A DNA stretch of 64,000 nucleotides from positions 186,001-250,000 of the forward strand of contig NZ_UTBZ01000026.1 of the NCBI RefSeq assembly GCF_900580865.1. Reading direction: 5' to 3'. The notes under the pieces are model-generated. The model searched no databases. It saw only the letters and a list, made by a program, of their open reading frames with translations, and was not told the origin of the DNA. This document shows, in pieces, positions 28,301 through 36,543 of this stretch (position 1 is its first letter; every line of letters begins with the position of its first letter). Made by a program: the position numbers and the translations under genes. This DNA comes from Pseudomonas viridiflava (lineage in GTDB: Bacteria > Pseudomonadota > Gammaproteobacteria > Pseudomonadales > Pseudomonadaceae).

Positions 28301-28657
28301 CACTTGTTGCACGGCGTGCTCGCCGTGCAGCACGAAGGTGGTGCGCAGACTGTCGTGGCGCGCCACCAGCGCATGGAAACTTTTCTCCAGCGCAGCCACG
28401 TCCAGCGGCCCGCGCAAACGCAGGGCCGTGGGCATGTGGTAGGCCGCGCTTTCGGGATCCAGCTGCCACAGGAACCATTGACGTTCCTGGGCGAAAGACA
28501 ACGACAAGGTGTCGAACTCGGCACTGACAGGCGGAATCGGCAGGTTCGCCGGGGAAACGTCCTCTTCGAGCATTTTCTGCAAGTACAAGCGACGTTTTTC
28601 CAGCGGCAGCGTTATGAAGCGCCTGGCAATACGTTGTGCGACAGCGGTGTCCATCAA
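16325..28657 (-). CDS. pvdD: PvdD, three-module pyoverdine NRPS ending in an epimerisation domain
   Basis: 4110 residues: C-A-T, C-A-T-E, C-A-T-E. Landmarks (residue): C1 HHIVSDG 181; A1 TSGSTGKPKG 662, specificity residues DILQLGLIW (Gly); T1 GGHSL 1051; C2 HHIVSDA 1240; A2 1722, DVWHVSLID (Ser); T2 GGDS 2107; E HHLVMDG 2290; C3 HHILMDG 2757, preceded by the YPLSPMQDGMLF motif of condensation domains that accept D-residues; A3 3224, DGECCGGVT (OHOrn type); T3 GGDS 3611; E HHLVIDT 3804, with EGHGRED and FNYLGQFD. It should add Gly, D-Ser and OHOrn as residues 6-8. There is no thioesterase after the last E domain, unlike PvdD of P. aeruginosa. ATG overlaps the pvdJ stop (ATGA). Residue assignments come from my reading of the binding pocket and have not been run through a predictor. 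Confidence 0.93.
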   Translation of the reverse strand: MMDTAVAQRIARRFITLPLEKRRLYLQKMLEEDVSPANLPIPPVSAEFDTLSLSFAQERQWFLWQLDPESAAYHMPTALRLRGPLDVAALEKSFHALVARHDSLRTTFVLHGEHAVQQVHAVSPVQLQAQVLAQMPDDTQLRHLIEEETRQLFDLQQGPLLRTRLLQLAPDDHVLIVTLHHIVSDGWSMQVMVEELVKGYAAFIQGQTPLLPELPIQYADYAIWQRHWMEAGERERQLEYWTARLGGQQPVLELPTDFARPAVMSYRGARLELDIDAALASGLKQMAQREGVSLFMILLASFQALLHRYSGQNDIRVGVPTANRNRVETERLIGFFVNTQVLKSEVDSQDPFSALLQQVKETALGAQAHQDLPFEQLVEALQPERNLSHSPLFQVMFNHQTQGLSSAAPVGGLKVEGLRWDSHSAQFDLTLETVEHSDGLSAALIYATDLFGADTVARMAGHWQNLLRGIVANPAQTIGELPLLSAAEHQAQLNDGNRSVVPAPEKGFVHQLFEVQAARTADAPALVIDGQRLSYAQLNARANQLARKLQTLGVAPDVLVGISVERSTHMLVGLLAILKAGGAYLPLDPAFPQDRLAYMIDDSGIDLLLTQSALLSQLPVPDAVTTLVLDQEGDWLDGFASDDLPTHLDAEHLAYAIYTSGSTGKPKGVMVRHGALTNFVASMAKAPGLVAQDRALSLTTFSFDIFGLEIYVPLMVGACIVLTGQEVAQDPYAVLALMTAEQVNVVQATPSTWRMLLDNENAAQLRGCKCLCGGEALPQELAVRMLALGGEVWNLYGPTETTIWSALHPLRSQDAQPWLGGPIDNTTLYIVGADLLPVPYGVAGELLIGGEGLARGYFQRPALTAERFVPHPYSATGERLYRTGDLARQRADGIIEYLGRIDHQVKIRGFRIELGEIEARLLEQDAVREAAVLAQDAPGGQALVAYVVPSADLSTLDADAQSRLRDSLNARLKVNLPDYMVPAHMVLLARFPLTPNGKLDRKQLPKPDASQWRKTYVAPETPVQQAVASIWAEILKVERVGLSDNFFELGGHSLLATQVVSRIRQQLEIQVPLRLLFAHNSLQGFVEALAPASAEQEPAISRVSREQPLALSFAQQRQWFLWQLDPTSSAYHIPAALRLRGELDQVALQQSLDALVERHESLRTRFVLDNERPVQVIEAAAAVTIAVASVDAALDAPALRGLIEAETRQLFDLQRGPLLRVKLLRLAADDHVLILTQHHIVSDAWSMQIMVDDLMQLYAGFSQGQPAALAPLPIQYADYGHWQRQWLEAGEQQRQLEYWTAQLGGEQPILELATDHPRPAQQSYRGARLPISLEPALAEGLKRLAKERNTTLFMLLLAGFQTLLHRYTGQNDIRVGVPIANRNRVETERLLGFFVNTQVLKADIDGNLRFDQLLDQVKQRALGAQAHQDLPFEQLVELLAPARNLSHTPLFQVMFNHASDARRAVSALPGLSLEELTWDAGTAQFDLTLDTFEFDEGISAALSYASDLFEPATIARLGEHFLNLLRAIVAQPTRRIGELPMLDAAQRRVIVEDWNHTFADYPNQQPVHHLIEAQVERAPHAVALVFEGQSLTYRELNERANRLAHALIARGIGPDVLVGISVHRSLEMVVGLLAILKAGGAYVPLDPEYPTERLAYMIDDSGIQWLLTQQALVETLPIPDHVQTLLLDANDAWLGDAASSNPVPALSAQNLAYVIYTSGSTGKPKGAGNSHGALTNRLCWMQQAYELRGADSVLQKTPFSFDVSVWEFFWPLMTGVRLVVAAPGDHRDPAKLVSLIEREAITTLHFVPSMLQAFVLDANVSRCTILTRIVCSGEALPVDAQQQVFAKLPNAGLYNLYGPTEAAIDVTHWTCRDEGRDAVPIGEPIANLMTYILDAELNPVPSGVNGELYLSGQGLARGYHRRPELTAERFVASPFVAGERLYRTGDLARYRPNGVIDYIGRIDHQVKIRGFRIELGEIEARLLEHDAVREAVVVAQDSRSGKVLSGYVVATEIHATDWPSMRESLQAHLRQTLPEHMVPAHLTLLQSMPLSPNGKLDRKALPAPDVAEAQQDFVVPINAIETALAEIWQAVLGVAQVGTADNFFALGGDSINSIQVVSRARQQGIGLTPKDLFLHQNIQALARVATAAEEALIDQGPVTGDSPLVPMQQWFFASDIPHREHWNQSVMLTPREALNVAHLQQALAHVVAHHDALRLRFVQASNGAWQASHQAPAEQVLDIWQRSAESADEIVAIADEAQRSLDLHNGPLLRCTLMAVQDGSERLHLAIHHLVMDGVSWRVLLEDLQTAYRQLSSSQAVTLPAKSTAFKTWAEQLQAYAHSETLNKELDYWSRQLDQALPELPRSRPEGSQASVHGRSVNTRLDAEQTHRLLKQAPSAYRTQVNDLLLSALAQVICQWTAQPACLVQLEGHGREELFDGVDLSRTVGWFTSLFPVLLTPAKKPAEAIKRIKEQLRAVPEKGLGYGVLRYLGADAVQQRLAQLPQARITFNYLGQFDQSFDEQALFVPSEEGSGAGHGDDVALSNWLTIDGRVFNGQLSLDWTFSRDVFDEAVIQQLADAYAVALEQLIEHCCCEEHQGLTPSDFPLARLTQPQLDRLPVPVAQVDDIYPLSPMQDGMLFHTLADDSSGLYINQISLPVHGLDTERFARAWEYVIGREDILRTSFHFPEGSNTPVQIVHRQVELQLTVEDWRTKDISEAAVTERATADYLAGFDLSQAPLQRVLLLRLEDDRYQMIWTCHHILMDGWSSSRLFGEVMQFYSHGQVQGRNGRYREFIEWLQRQDQGSLEGFWRNRLEPLQQATSLNQAMFPRHVEELPGHEAIYSRWDAAQTARLQQACRALQITPNTLIQGAWLLLLQRFTGQNTVVFGATVSGRPAGLANADNILGLFINTLPVIQTLRPEQPLDQWLQQLQAYNTDIREFSHAPLADIQRWSGLGGQGLFDSIIVFENYPIDERLSEQQDSGLSFGESRNHDVTNFPMDLAVNLGEQLSIEYLFLRNAFSLEAVEQIRRTLEDTLEAMIVAPSERLGNLQRLSAQQWQAFEQWSAAPGASYQAQLLPELIARHAQSRPEATALVCGDATLSYGELERRANRLAHRLIELGAGPEVVIGVALERSVDMVVALLAVMKSASAYVPLDIDYPPERLAFMIEDSAMALLLTHTQVQERLPVVEGLARLAIDEFDDSAYRDTPPVSGLLAGNLAYLIYTSGSTGRPKGVAVAHGPMSMHCQAIAELYDMDEHSRELHFMSFAFDGAHERWLSTLFSGGTLVIRDASLWTPEQTFEALHQHGITIACFPPAYLKQLAEYAAHSQLAPPPVRVYCFGGDAVPDQTFEQVKAALRPQFFTNGYGPTETVVTPMLWKVPVSERCEAAYAPIGRAVGERALYVLDEDLNPLPPGIAGELYIGGQGIARGYYQRPDLSAERFVPDPFGPPGERLYRSGDLVRQRADGVLDYVGRIDHQIKVRGFRIELGEIEASLRQLADVSDALVIARDSASGKQLIGYVVTPEGVAIGDRLKSELRAQLPDYMVPAQVICLAALPVTPNGKLDRQALPEPEFKGAEYVPGRSRDEQLLAEVWADVLQVERVGITDNFFELGGDSILSLQVVSRVRNHAELKLDLKLRDLMRGQTIEAIFEQRSSAVASVVEDVTQVAAEGQFNLIPIQQWLFDQRMSEPHHYNQALMLRARQALNLPALEMALRAMMQQHDALRLRFSDVGGRHYQHYQPLADMHAQWASEPLLWQHEVADEAELELYAEQVQRSLDLQNGPVWRTAHVTLADGEIRVLMVIHHLVIDTVSWRLLLQDLQVAYEAYSAGGSPNLPIRTSSYRAWAEGLQAYAADYPREEKAWWLEQIDQPGSELPCDNPRGKNQVQYQSVAHLGLSEQHTQQLLKQVPAVYQTQINDVLLAALSRVLCRWSEQSSVLIQLEGHGREDLVKDIDLSRSLGWFTSMFPVRLTPGENADIGTSVRAVQRQLAAVPNKGLGYGVLRHMSGGQMAETLSQAPQARVTFNYLGQFDQSFDDKAMLVPAAESYGSCYSPHAALGNWLEVVGQVYDGRLALRCIYSTRRYRAETVEQLMREYQAELEALIEHCVAQAA

Positions 28658-31600
28658 ACCTCCTCAAATTCATCAAGCAGCGCTTCAAGCTTGCTCAATT
28701 TCGACGTGCTCATTTGCTCGCCGGACTGCTCGAGTTGCGCGACAAACGCACCCAGCACCGGGAATTGGAATATCAGTTGGGGCGTCAGCTTCAGGCCCAG
28801 TTCGAGTTGCAGGCGCGAGACCACATTGACCACCAGCAGCGAGTGCCCGCCGAGTTCGAAGAAGTCGTCAGCCAGCCCGACCTGCTCGATTTTCAGCACG
28901 TCTTGCCAGATCGCCGCGACCTTGCATTCCAGCTCGCTTTGCGGCGCCAGATAGACCGACTGATGCGCGCGGGTGTCCGGCGCCGGCAAGGCCTTGCGAT
29001 CCAGTTTGCCGTTGGGCGTCAGCGGCAATTGGTCAAGGAAAACCAGGTGGGTCGGCACCATGAAGTCCGGCACCTGCCGGGCCAATTGCGCCTTGAGTTG
29101 CTCGGCCAGATGCGCCGAGTCGAGACTGTTGTCGTGGCTGACCAGATAAGCGACCAGGTTCGGTCCGCTCAATTCTTCCCGCGCCAGCACCACCGCATCA
29201 CGAACCTCGGGCAGTGCTTGCAGGCGTGCTTCGATTTCACCCAGTTCGATGCGCAGACCGCGGATTTTCACTTGATGGTCGATGCGGCCGATGTACTCGA
29301 TCACGCCGTCCTCGGCATAGCGCGCCAGGTCGCCGGTGCGGTACAGACGACCGCCGGAACCGGCGAATGGATCAGGAATAAAGCGTTCGGCGGTCAGCGC
29401 GCCGCGCTGGTGATAACCGCGAGCCAGCGAGTCACCGGCGATGTACAACTCGCCCGTGGCACCGATGGCGCAAGGTTGCAGCGCCGCGTCCAGCACATAG
29501 GTGCGCACATTGTTGATCGGACGACCGATCGGCATGATCCGCGCGTCATCTTCGACCGAGCGCGGCACGGCGTGGCTGCTGGTGTCGATGGTCGCTTCGG
29601 TCGGGCCATACAGATTGCGCAAATCGCCGTCGAACAGCGCCAGCACTTGACGCGAAAGGTGCGCGCTCAGCGCCTCGCCACCGCACAGCAACAGCCGCAG
29701 CGAAGCCAGTTGCTCGCGCGTCGCCAGCGGCAACAACGCTTGCAACAGCGACGGCGCCATTTGCAGCACGCTGATGCGCAGGCGTGCGACGTCGGCCCAC
29801 AGCGTGGTCAGGTCAAGATTGAATTGCGCCGAGGCCAGCACCAGTTGCGCGCCGTTCATCAGCGGCAGCCAGAATTCCCAGACCGACGCATCGAAGCTGA
29901 TCGCAGTCTTTTGCAGAACGCGATCCGCAGGCGTCAGTTGCAGGCATTCCTGCATCCACTGCATGTGGTTGCTCAGGCCGCCATGACGCAAGGTCACGCC
30001 CTTCGGCTTGCCGGTGGAGCCGGAGGTGTAGATCACGTAGGCGAGGTTGTGCTCATCGATCAGCAACTGCGGGTCGCGTTCGCTGTAAGCAGCCAGCCAT
30101 TGTGGCGACTGATCGAGCAACAGCGTGGTCACCGCGACATCGGCAAAGCGCGGTTGCAGGCTGGATTCAGTCAGCAGCAAGGCAATGCCGCTGTCCTCGA
30201 CCATGTAGGTCAGACGATCCTGCGGATAGGCCGGATCCAGCGGCACGTAGGCACCGCCCGCCTTGAGGATCGCCAGCAGGCCGACCACCATCTGCACGCT
30301 GCGCGACATCGCCAGCCCGACCAATACGTCGGGGCCGACGCCGCGCTCGATCAATGCATGGGCCAAACGGTTGGCCTGGGCATTGAGTTGCGCATACGTC
30401 AACGTGTTCTGCTCGGTCACCAGCGCCACGGCATCCGGGGTCAGCCGTGCCTGCGCTTCGATGCATTGCTGCACCTGACGGCGCTCGGACGTTTCGACGG
30501 CCGTAGCGTTCCAGTCGCGCAACAACAGCGTGCGCGTGACATCGCCCAGCAGGTCGATCTCGCCGAGGCTGCGGCCGGCCGGCGCGCTCACCATCTGCGC
30601 GAGCACGTGTGCCACCTGCTCAGCCAGGCGCTCGACGGTGTGTGTAGGGAAAGCAGCGTGGGCATAAGTAAAGTGCAGACTCAGGGTGTCATTGTGATTA
30701 ACGGCCAGGGTCAACGGGAAATTAGTCTGTTCCTGATTGTCCACGGTGCCGAAGCTCAGCCCAGACGGTGCCTGCTCCTGCAACGCGTCCGACAGCGGGT
30801 AGTTTTCGAACACCAGCAAGGTGTCGAACAAGCCCTCGCCGCCCTGCCCGGCCCAGCGCTGAATCTCGAACAGCGGCGTGTGCTCGTGCTCGCGCAGGGC
30901 GACGTTTTGCGCCTGCACTTGCTGCAACAGCGCCGACACTGACTGCTCCGGACGTGGGCTGGCGATCACCGGCAAGGTGTTGATGAACAGGCCGATCTGT
31001 TGCTCGATGCCTTTGAGCTCGGTCGGGCGTCCCGACACCGTGGCACCGAAGGCCACGGTGGCATGCCCGGTGTAGTGCTGCAGCAGCATCAGCCAGGCGG
31101 CCTGAATCACGGTGTTGAGGGTGACTTTTTGCGTGCGCGCGAACTCGCTCAGCGCTTGCGTCTGCGCTTTGTCCAACCAGTGATAGTGACTGGCGTGGCT
31201 GCTGGCGAACGCCGCTTCGTCAGCGCCGAAACGGGTTTCGGCGAGACGGGTCGGCGCCTCGAACGAATGCAGTTGCTCCAGCCAGAATGCTTCACTGACC
31301 TTGGCATCGCGCCCTTGCAGCCAGCTGATGTAGTCGCGGTAGCGCCCGGCCTGACGCGGCAAGGTCTGGCCGTCATAACGCTGCAGCACCTCGCCAAGCA
31401 ACTGCGAATTGCTCCAGCCATCCATCAGGATGTGGTGATGGGTGTAGATCAGGTGATAACGCTGCGCGCCGGTCTGCACCAGCACCAGACGCAACAACGG
31501 CGCGCAGGCCAGATCGAAGCCCTGCGCCAGTTCAGCGGATGCCAGTTCAGCCAGTGCACAAGCCAGATCGACGCGGGCGCTCCAGTCCAGCGACGTGAAT

Positions 31601-34600
31601 GGCACGCGCACCTGCTTGTGCACCACTTGCAGCGGACGCTCACTGCCCTGCCAGACAAAGCTGCTGCGCAGAATGTCGTGGGCATCGACGGCGGCCTGCC
31701 AGGCATTCTCGAAACGTTGTGGGTCGAGGCCTTCGATGTCCAGGCACATCTGGTTGATGTAATGCCCGCTGCCGTTTTCATACAGGCTGTGGAACAACAT
31801 GCCCTGCTGCATCGGCGCCAACGGATAGATGTCATCCACCGCACGCGCCGGCAGTGCCAGAGCATCGAGCTGCGCCTGAGTGAAGCCGGCCAGCGGGAAG
31901 TCTGAAGGCGTCATGCCCTGGTTGCTCGGGTCGCAGCAATGGGCGATCAGCAGCGCCAGTTCGGCGGCGTAGTCATCGGCCAATTGCTGGATCAGCGCTG
32001 GATCGAACTGTTGGCGACTGAACGTCCAGCCCAGATTCAACGCACCGTCGAACACCTGGCCATTGAGGGTCAGCCAGTTGCCAAGTGTGGTCAGCGGGCT
32101 CTGCTCGTCGCCGGCGCCTTCGCTGGCGGGGCTGAACAACGCGCCCTGCGCTTCATCGAAGCTAGCGTCGAACTGGCCGAGGTAGTTGAAGGTGATGCGC
32201 GGCTGCGGCAGTGCCTGCAAAGCCGCGCGAGTGGCGTCGTCTCCGAGGAAGCGCAGCGCACCGAAACCGACACCTTTGTCGGGAATCGCACGCAAGCCCT
32301 GCTTGATCGACTTGATCGAATCGGCGAGGTCAGCCGCCGGGGTCAATTTCACCGGGAACATACTGGTGAACCAACCGACGGTGCGGGTCAGATCGATGTT
32401 GGCGAACAACTCTTCACGGCCATGACCTTCCAGCTCGATCAAGGTGCTGGCGTGCCCGCTCCAGCGGCAAATCACCCGCGCCAGCGCGGTCAGCAACAGG
32501 TCGTTGACCTGCGTGCGATACGCCGCCGGGGCTTCTTGCAGCAGTTGTCGGGTCAGTTGCTTGTCCAGTCGCGTATCGACCGTAACGGCCTGACTGTTCA
32601 GCGCACTGGCTTCTGGATCGAGGCACGGCAGGTCGCCCGGCACATCGCTCAACTGCGCCTGCCAGTAAGCCAATTGTTCCCGCAGTTCGGCGCCACGCGC
32701 GTGGGCCTGCAACTGTTCGGCGAAGGCTTTGACCGAACTGGTCTTGGCCGGCAGTTGCAAGGCCTGCCCGGCGTGCAATTGGTTGTAGGCGGTTTGCAGA
32801 TCGTCGAACAGAATCCGCCACGACACACCGTCCACCGCCAGGTGATGGATCACCAGCAACAGCCGTTGAGTGCCATCGGCGAGGTTCGCCAACACCCCGC
32901 GCAGCAACGGCCCGGCTTGCAGATCCAGGCTGCGCTGGGCCTGATTGGCGAGGCTTTCCAGCGCGGCGGCATCAGCGACTTCGCGCACCCACAGCAGGTT
33001 TTCGGACGCCGCTTGACGGTACTCGGCGCGCCAGCCATCAGCGCTTTCGCTGAACGACAGACGCAAGGCATCGTGATGCTGCACCAGTGCCTGCAAGGCT
33101 TGCTCGACAAGCTCGGCTTGCAACGGGCTGGCCGGTTTCAGCAGTACCGACTGGTTGTAGTGGTGACGCTCGGGAATCGCCTCAGCGAAAAATGCTTGCT
33201 GGATCGGCAGCAACAAAGAAGCCCCCTGCACCGGGGCTTGATCGACCGCGTGTTGATCATTGCCGGTCTGCGCCACCGAAGCCAGCGCCTGTACGGTCTG
33301 ATGCTGGAACAGGTCTTTCGGCGAGAAGCGAATGCCCGCCGCGCGTGCGCGACTGACCACTTGAATGGAAATGATCGAGTCGCCGCCGAGTTCGAAGAAG
33401 TTATCGGTCAAGCCAACGCGTTCAAGTTTCAGCACGTCCTGCCAGATAGCCGCGATCTGTTGTTCCAGTTCACTTTGCGGCGCGACGTAATCCTGTTGCA
33501 CCTGACTGGCGTCTGCTTGCGGCAGCGCTTTGCGGTCGAGTTTGCCGTTGGCGGTCAGTGGCCATTGTTCGAGGAACAGCAGGTGCGTCGGCACCATGTA
33601 ATCCGGCAGATCGGCCTTGAGTTGGGCTTTCAGTTGCTCGCGCAAATCGGCTTCGTTGTCGACACTGTGCGCGGCAATCACGTAGCCGACCAGTTGCTGA
33701 CCGCTCGGCCCGTCTTGCGCCAACACCACCGCTTCGCGCACGGCATCGAGGGCATTCAGGCGTGCTTCGATTTCGCCGAGCTCGATACGGAAACCCCGGA
33801 TTTTCACCTGATGGTCGATACGTCCGACGTACTCGATCACGCCGTCGCTGCGGTATTGCGCGAGGTCGCCAGTTCGGTACAGACGCGCCCCGCTCTCGCC
33901 AAATGGATCGGGGATAAAGCGCAGTGCGGTGAGGTCGCCACGGTTCAGATAACCACGCGCCAGACCGGCACGGCCGACGTACAGCTCACCGATGCAGCCC
34001 TTGGCCACCGGATTCAGCTCGCCGTCGAGCACGTACCACGACAGGTCGGCGATTGGTTCGCCGATCGGGCTATTGGCGTCCTGCTCAAGATCCGCCACCG
34101 ACAACGGACGATACGTTACGTGCACGGTGGTTTCGGTGATGCCGTACATGTTGATCAGTTGCGGGGCCGAGTCACCGAAGCGCTCGAACCATGGGCGCAG
34201 GGATTTCACGTCCAGCGCTTCACCGCCGAACACCACGTAACGCAAGGCGTTCGCCCGTGGATCGGTGCAAGCCACGTGCATCAATTGCTTGAACGCCGAC
34301 GGCGTCTGGTTGAGCACGGTGACCCCGGCGTCGCACAGCAATTCATGGAAGTCCTGCGGCGAACGGCTGACGTCGTACGGCACCACCAGCAACTCGCCGC
34401 CGTGCAGCAACGCGCCAAAAATCTCCCACACCGAGAAGTCGAAGGCGTAGGAATGGAACAGGCTCCAGACGTCTGTCGGGGCGAAACCGAACCACGGTTC
34501 GGTGGCTTCGAACAGGCGCAGGATGTTCTGGTGCGGCAGCAACGTACCTTTGGGTTTGCCGGTCGAACCGGAGGTGTAAATCACATAAGCGAGATTTGAC

Positions 34601-36543
34601 GACGCCATCGTCACCTGCGGGTCGGTGTCGGCAAACGCGCTGACATCGCTGTCCAGCAGCAAGGTCTGCACGCCGTCCGGCACCGGCAATTGACCGGCCA
34701 GCACAGCCTGGCTCAGCAGCAGTTGAATGCCGCTGTCCTCGATCATGTAGGCCAGACGATCCTGCGGATAGGTCGGGTCGAGCGGCACGTAAGCACCGCC
34801 GGCCTTGAGGATCGCCAGCAGGCCGACGATCATTTCCACACCACGCTCGGCGGCCAGACCGACCAGCACGTCCGGGCCGACGCCGAGGGCGATCAACTGA
34901 TGCGCGCGGCGGTTGGCCTGGCGGTTGAGTTCGCCGTAGCTCAGGGTTTGCTCGTTGAAACGCACGGCGATGGCATCGGGACGCAGACGCGCCTGCTCGG
35001 CGATCAACTGGTGCGCGCAGGCTTCGCTCGGGAAACTGCGTGGGTTCGGGTTCCACTGGGCGATGTTGTGTTGTTGTTCGCTGGCGTCGAGCAACGGCAA
35101 TTCGCCGATGCGTTGCTGCGGGTCGGCGACGATGCCGTGCAACAGGTTCAGCCAATGCCCGGCCATGCGCTGCACCGTGGCGGCGTCGAACAGGTCGGTG
35201 GCGTAACTCAGGGTCGCCGCCAGTGCGCCGTCAGCTTCGTGGGTGTCGAGGGTCAAATCAAACTGCGCGGTGTGCGAACTCCAGTCGAGGCTTTCGACTT
35301 GCAGACCGGGCAGTTGCAGGGCTTGCGCCGTAGCGCCGCCCTGATGGTTGAACATCACCTGGAACAGCGGGCTGTGACTCAACTGCCGATCCGGTGCAAG
35401 GGCATGCACCAGTTGCTCGAACGGCAGATCCTGATGCGCCTGCGCGCCCAACGACGCCTGTTTGACCTGCGCCAGCAAATCCACGAACGGCATGCCGCCC
35501 TGCACCTGCGCGTCCAGCACCTGGGTGTTGACGAAGAAGCCGATCAGCCCTTCGGTTTCGACCCGATTACGGTTGGCCACCGGCACGCCGACGCGGATAT
35601 CCGCCTGGCCGCTGTAGCGATGCAGCAAGGCCTGGAACGACGCCAGCAAGACCATGAACAGGGTCAGGCCCTCGCGCTGCGCCAACTGTTTCAAGCGTTC
35701 GGTCAACTCGCTGCCAACGCGCAGATCCAGACGCGCACCGCGATAGCTTTGCGCTGCCGGGCGCGGACGATCCGTGGGCAATTGCAGAACTTCGCCGCCA
35801 TCGCCCAGACGCTCGGTCCAGTACGCCAGTTGCCGCTCGAGTTCACCGGCCTCCATCCACTTGCGCTGCCAGATCGCGTAATCCGCGTACTGGATCGGTA
35901 AAGGTGCGAGCGTGGCCGGCTTGCCACTGCTGTGCGCAGCATAGAGTTTGACCAGGTCATCGACCATGATCTGCGCCGAAGCACCGTCGCAAATAATGTG
36001 ATGCTGGGTCAGCACCAGCACATGATCATCCGGCGCGATTTGCAGCAGCTTGACCCGCAGCAACGGACCCTGTTGCAGGTCGAACAGCGTGGCGATTTCA
36101 GCGTCGATCAACGCTTTGAGGCCAGCGTCGTCCACCGGCGTGTCCAGTACCTGCGCGGTCAGTGGCAGGCTCAGTCGGGCCTGGACTACCTGAATCGGGC
36201 CGTCCGGGCCATCGACAAACACCGTGCGCAGCACTTCATGACGTTCCAGCAAGGCATCGAAGCTGCGCTGCAATGCCGACAGATCAAGGACACCGCGCAA
36301 ACGCAACGCCGTCGGCACATGGTAAGCAGCGCTGTGCGGGTCGAGCTGCCAAAGGAACCACTGACGCTCCTGCGCGAAAGACAGGTCGATGCTCTCGAAC
36401 TCATCACGTACCGGCGGAATCGGCAACGCCGCAAAGCTCATGTTCTTGCTCTGCATTTTTTGCAGAAACGCTTGCCGTTGGGCGAGCGGTAAACGGATGA
36501 ATCGCTGAACCAGAGACAGGTTATCGAGCTGAGTCATTTTCAA
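28654..36543 (-). CDS. pvdJ: PvdJ, two-module pyoverdine NRPS
   Basis: 2629 residues: C-A-T-E, C-A-T. Landmarks (residue): C1 HHIICDG 184, with LSFAQERQWFLWQLDP, an L-accepting type that fits Gly upstream; A1 TSGSTGKPKG 661, specificity residues DFWNVGMVH, one change from the classical Thr code; T1 GGDS 1053; E HHLAVDG 1236 with FNYLGQFD; C2 HHILMDG 1704 (YPLAPMQQGMLF, D-accepting type); A2 2176, DAWQLGLID, Gln-like but not an exact match to a code I know; T2 GGHSL 2566. It should add D-(allo)Thr and a Gln-like residue as residues 4 and 5. ATGA overlaps at both ends (36540-36543 and 28654-28657) couple it to pvdI and pvdD, so the three synthetases are made from one transcript in assembly order. 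Confidence 0.93.
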   Translation of the reverse strand: MKMTQLDNLSLVQRFIRLPLAQRQAFLQKMQSKNMSFAALPIPPVRDEFESIDLSFAQERQWFLWQLDPHSAAYHVPTALRLRGVLDLSALQRSFDALLERHEVLRTVFVDGPDGPIQVVQARLSLPLTAQVLDTPVDDAGLKALIDAEIATLFDLQQGPLLRVKLLQIAPDDHVLVLTQHHIICDGASAQIMVDDLVKLYAAHSSGKPATLAPLPIQYADYAIWQRKWMEAGELERQLAYWTERLGDGGEVLQLPTDRPRPAAQSYRGARLDLRVGSELTERLKQLAQREGLTLFMVLLASFQALLHRYSGQADIRVGVPVANRNRVETEGLIGFFVNTQVLDAQVQGGMPFVDLLAQVKQASLGAQAHQDLPFEQLVHALAPDRQLSHSPLFQVMFNHQGGATAQALQLPGLQVESLDWSSHTAQFDLTLDTHEADGALAATLSYATDLFDAATVQRMAGHWLNLLHGIVADPQQRIGELPLLDASEQQHNIAQWNPNPRSFPSEACAHQLIAEQARLRPDAIAVRFNEQTLSYGELNRQANRRAHQLIALGVGPDVLVGLAAERGVEMIVGLLAILKAGGAYVPLDPTYPQDRLAYMIEDSGIQLLLSQAVLAGQLPVPDGVQTLLLDSDVSAFADTDPQVTMASSNLAYVIYTSGSTGKPKGTLLPHQNILRLFEATEPWFGFAPTDVWSLFHSYAFDFSVWEIFGALLHGGELLVVPYDVSRSPQDFHELLCDAGVTVLNQTPSAFKQLMHVACTDPRANALRYVVFGGEALDVKSLRPWFERFGDSAPQLINMYGITETTVHVTYRPLSVADLEQDANSPIGEPIADLSWYVLDGELNPVAKGCIGELYVGRAGLARGYLNRGDLTALRFIPDPFGESGARLYRTGDLAQYRSDGVIEYVGRIDHQVKIRGFRIELGEIEARLNALDAVREAVVLAQDGPSGQQLVGYVIAAHSVDNEADLREQLKAQLKADLPDYMVPTHLLFLEQWPLTANGKLDRKALPQADASQVQQDYVAPQSELEQQIAAIWQDVLKLERVGLTDNFFELGGDSIISIQVVSRARAAGIRFSPKDLFQHQTVQALASVAQTGNDQHAVDQAPVQGASLLLPIQQAFFAEAIPERHHYNQSVLLKPASPLQAELVEQALQALVQHHDALRLSFSESADGWRAEYRQAASENLLWVREVADAAALESLANQAQRSLDLQAGPLLRGVLANLADGTQRLLLVIHHLAVDGVSWRILFDDLQTAYNQLHAGQALQLPAKTSSVKAFAEQLQAHARGAELREQLAYWQAQLSDVPGDLPCLDPEASALNSQAVTVDTRLDKQLTRQLLQEAPAAYRTQVNDLLLTALARVICRWSGHASTLIELEGHGREELFANIDLTRTVGWFTSMFPVKLTPAADLADSIKSIKQGLRAIPDKGVGFGALRFLGDDATRAALQALPQPRITFNYLGQFDASFDEAQGALFSPASEGAGDEQSPLTTLGNWLTLNGQVFDGALNLGWTFSRQQFDPALIQQLADDYAAELALLIAHCCDPSNQGMTPSDFPLAGFTQAQLDALALPARAVDDIYPLAPMQQGMLFHSLYENGSGHYINQMCLDIEGLDPQRFENAWQAAVDAHDILRSSFVWQGSERPLQVVHKQVRVPFTSLDWSARVDLACALAELASAELAQGFDLACAPLLRLVLVQTGAQRYHLIYTHHHILMDGWSNSQLLGEVLQRYDGQTLPRQAGRYRDYISWLQGRDAKVSEAFWLEQLHSFEAPTRLAETRFGADEAAFASSHASHYHWLDKAQTQALSEFARTQKVTLNTVIQAAWLMLLQHYTGHATVAFGATVSGRPTELKGIEQQIGLFINTLPVIASPRPEQSVSALLQQVQAQNVALREHEHTPLFEIQRWAGQGGEGLFDTLLVFENYPLSDALQEQAPSGLSFGTVDNQEQTNFPLTLAVNHNDTLSLHFTYAHAAFPTHTVERLAEQVAHVLAQMVSAPAGRSLGEIDLLGDVTRTLLLRDWNATAVETSERRQVQQCIEAQARLTPDAVALVTEQNTLTYAQLNAQANRLAHALIERGVGPDVLVGLAMSRSVQMVVGLLAILKAGGAYVPLDPAYPQDRLTYMVEDSGIALLLTESSLQPRFADVAVTTLLLDQSPQWLAAYSERDPQLLIDEHNLAYVIYTSGSTGKPKGVTLRHGGLSNHMQWMQECLQLTPADRVLQKTAISFDASVWEFWLPLMNGAQLVLASAQFNLDLTTLWADVARLRISVLQMAPSLLQALLPLATREQLASLRLLLCGGEALSAHLSRQVLALFDGDLRNLYGPTEATIDTSSHAVPRSVEDDARIMPIGRPINNVRTYVLDAALQPCAIGATGELYIAGDSLARGYHQRGALTAERFIPDPFAGSGGRLYRTGDLARYAEDGVIEYIGRIDHQVKIRGLRIELGEIEARLQALPEVRDAVVLAREELSGPNLVAYLVSHDNSLDSAHLAEQLKAQLARQVPDFMVPTHLVFLDQLPLTPNGKLDRKALPAPDTRAHQSVYLAPQSELECKVAAIWQDVLKIEQVGLADDFFELGGHSLLVVNVVSRLQLELGLKLTPQLIFQFPVLGAFVAQLEQSGEQMSTSKLSKLEALLDEFEEV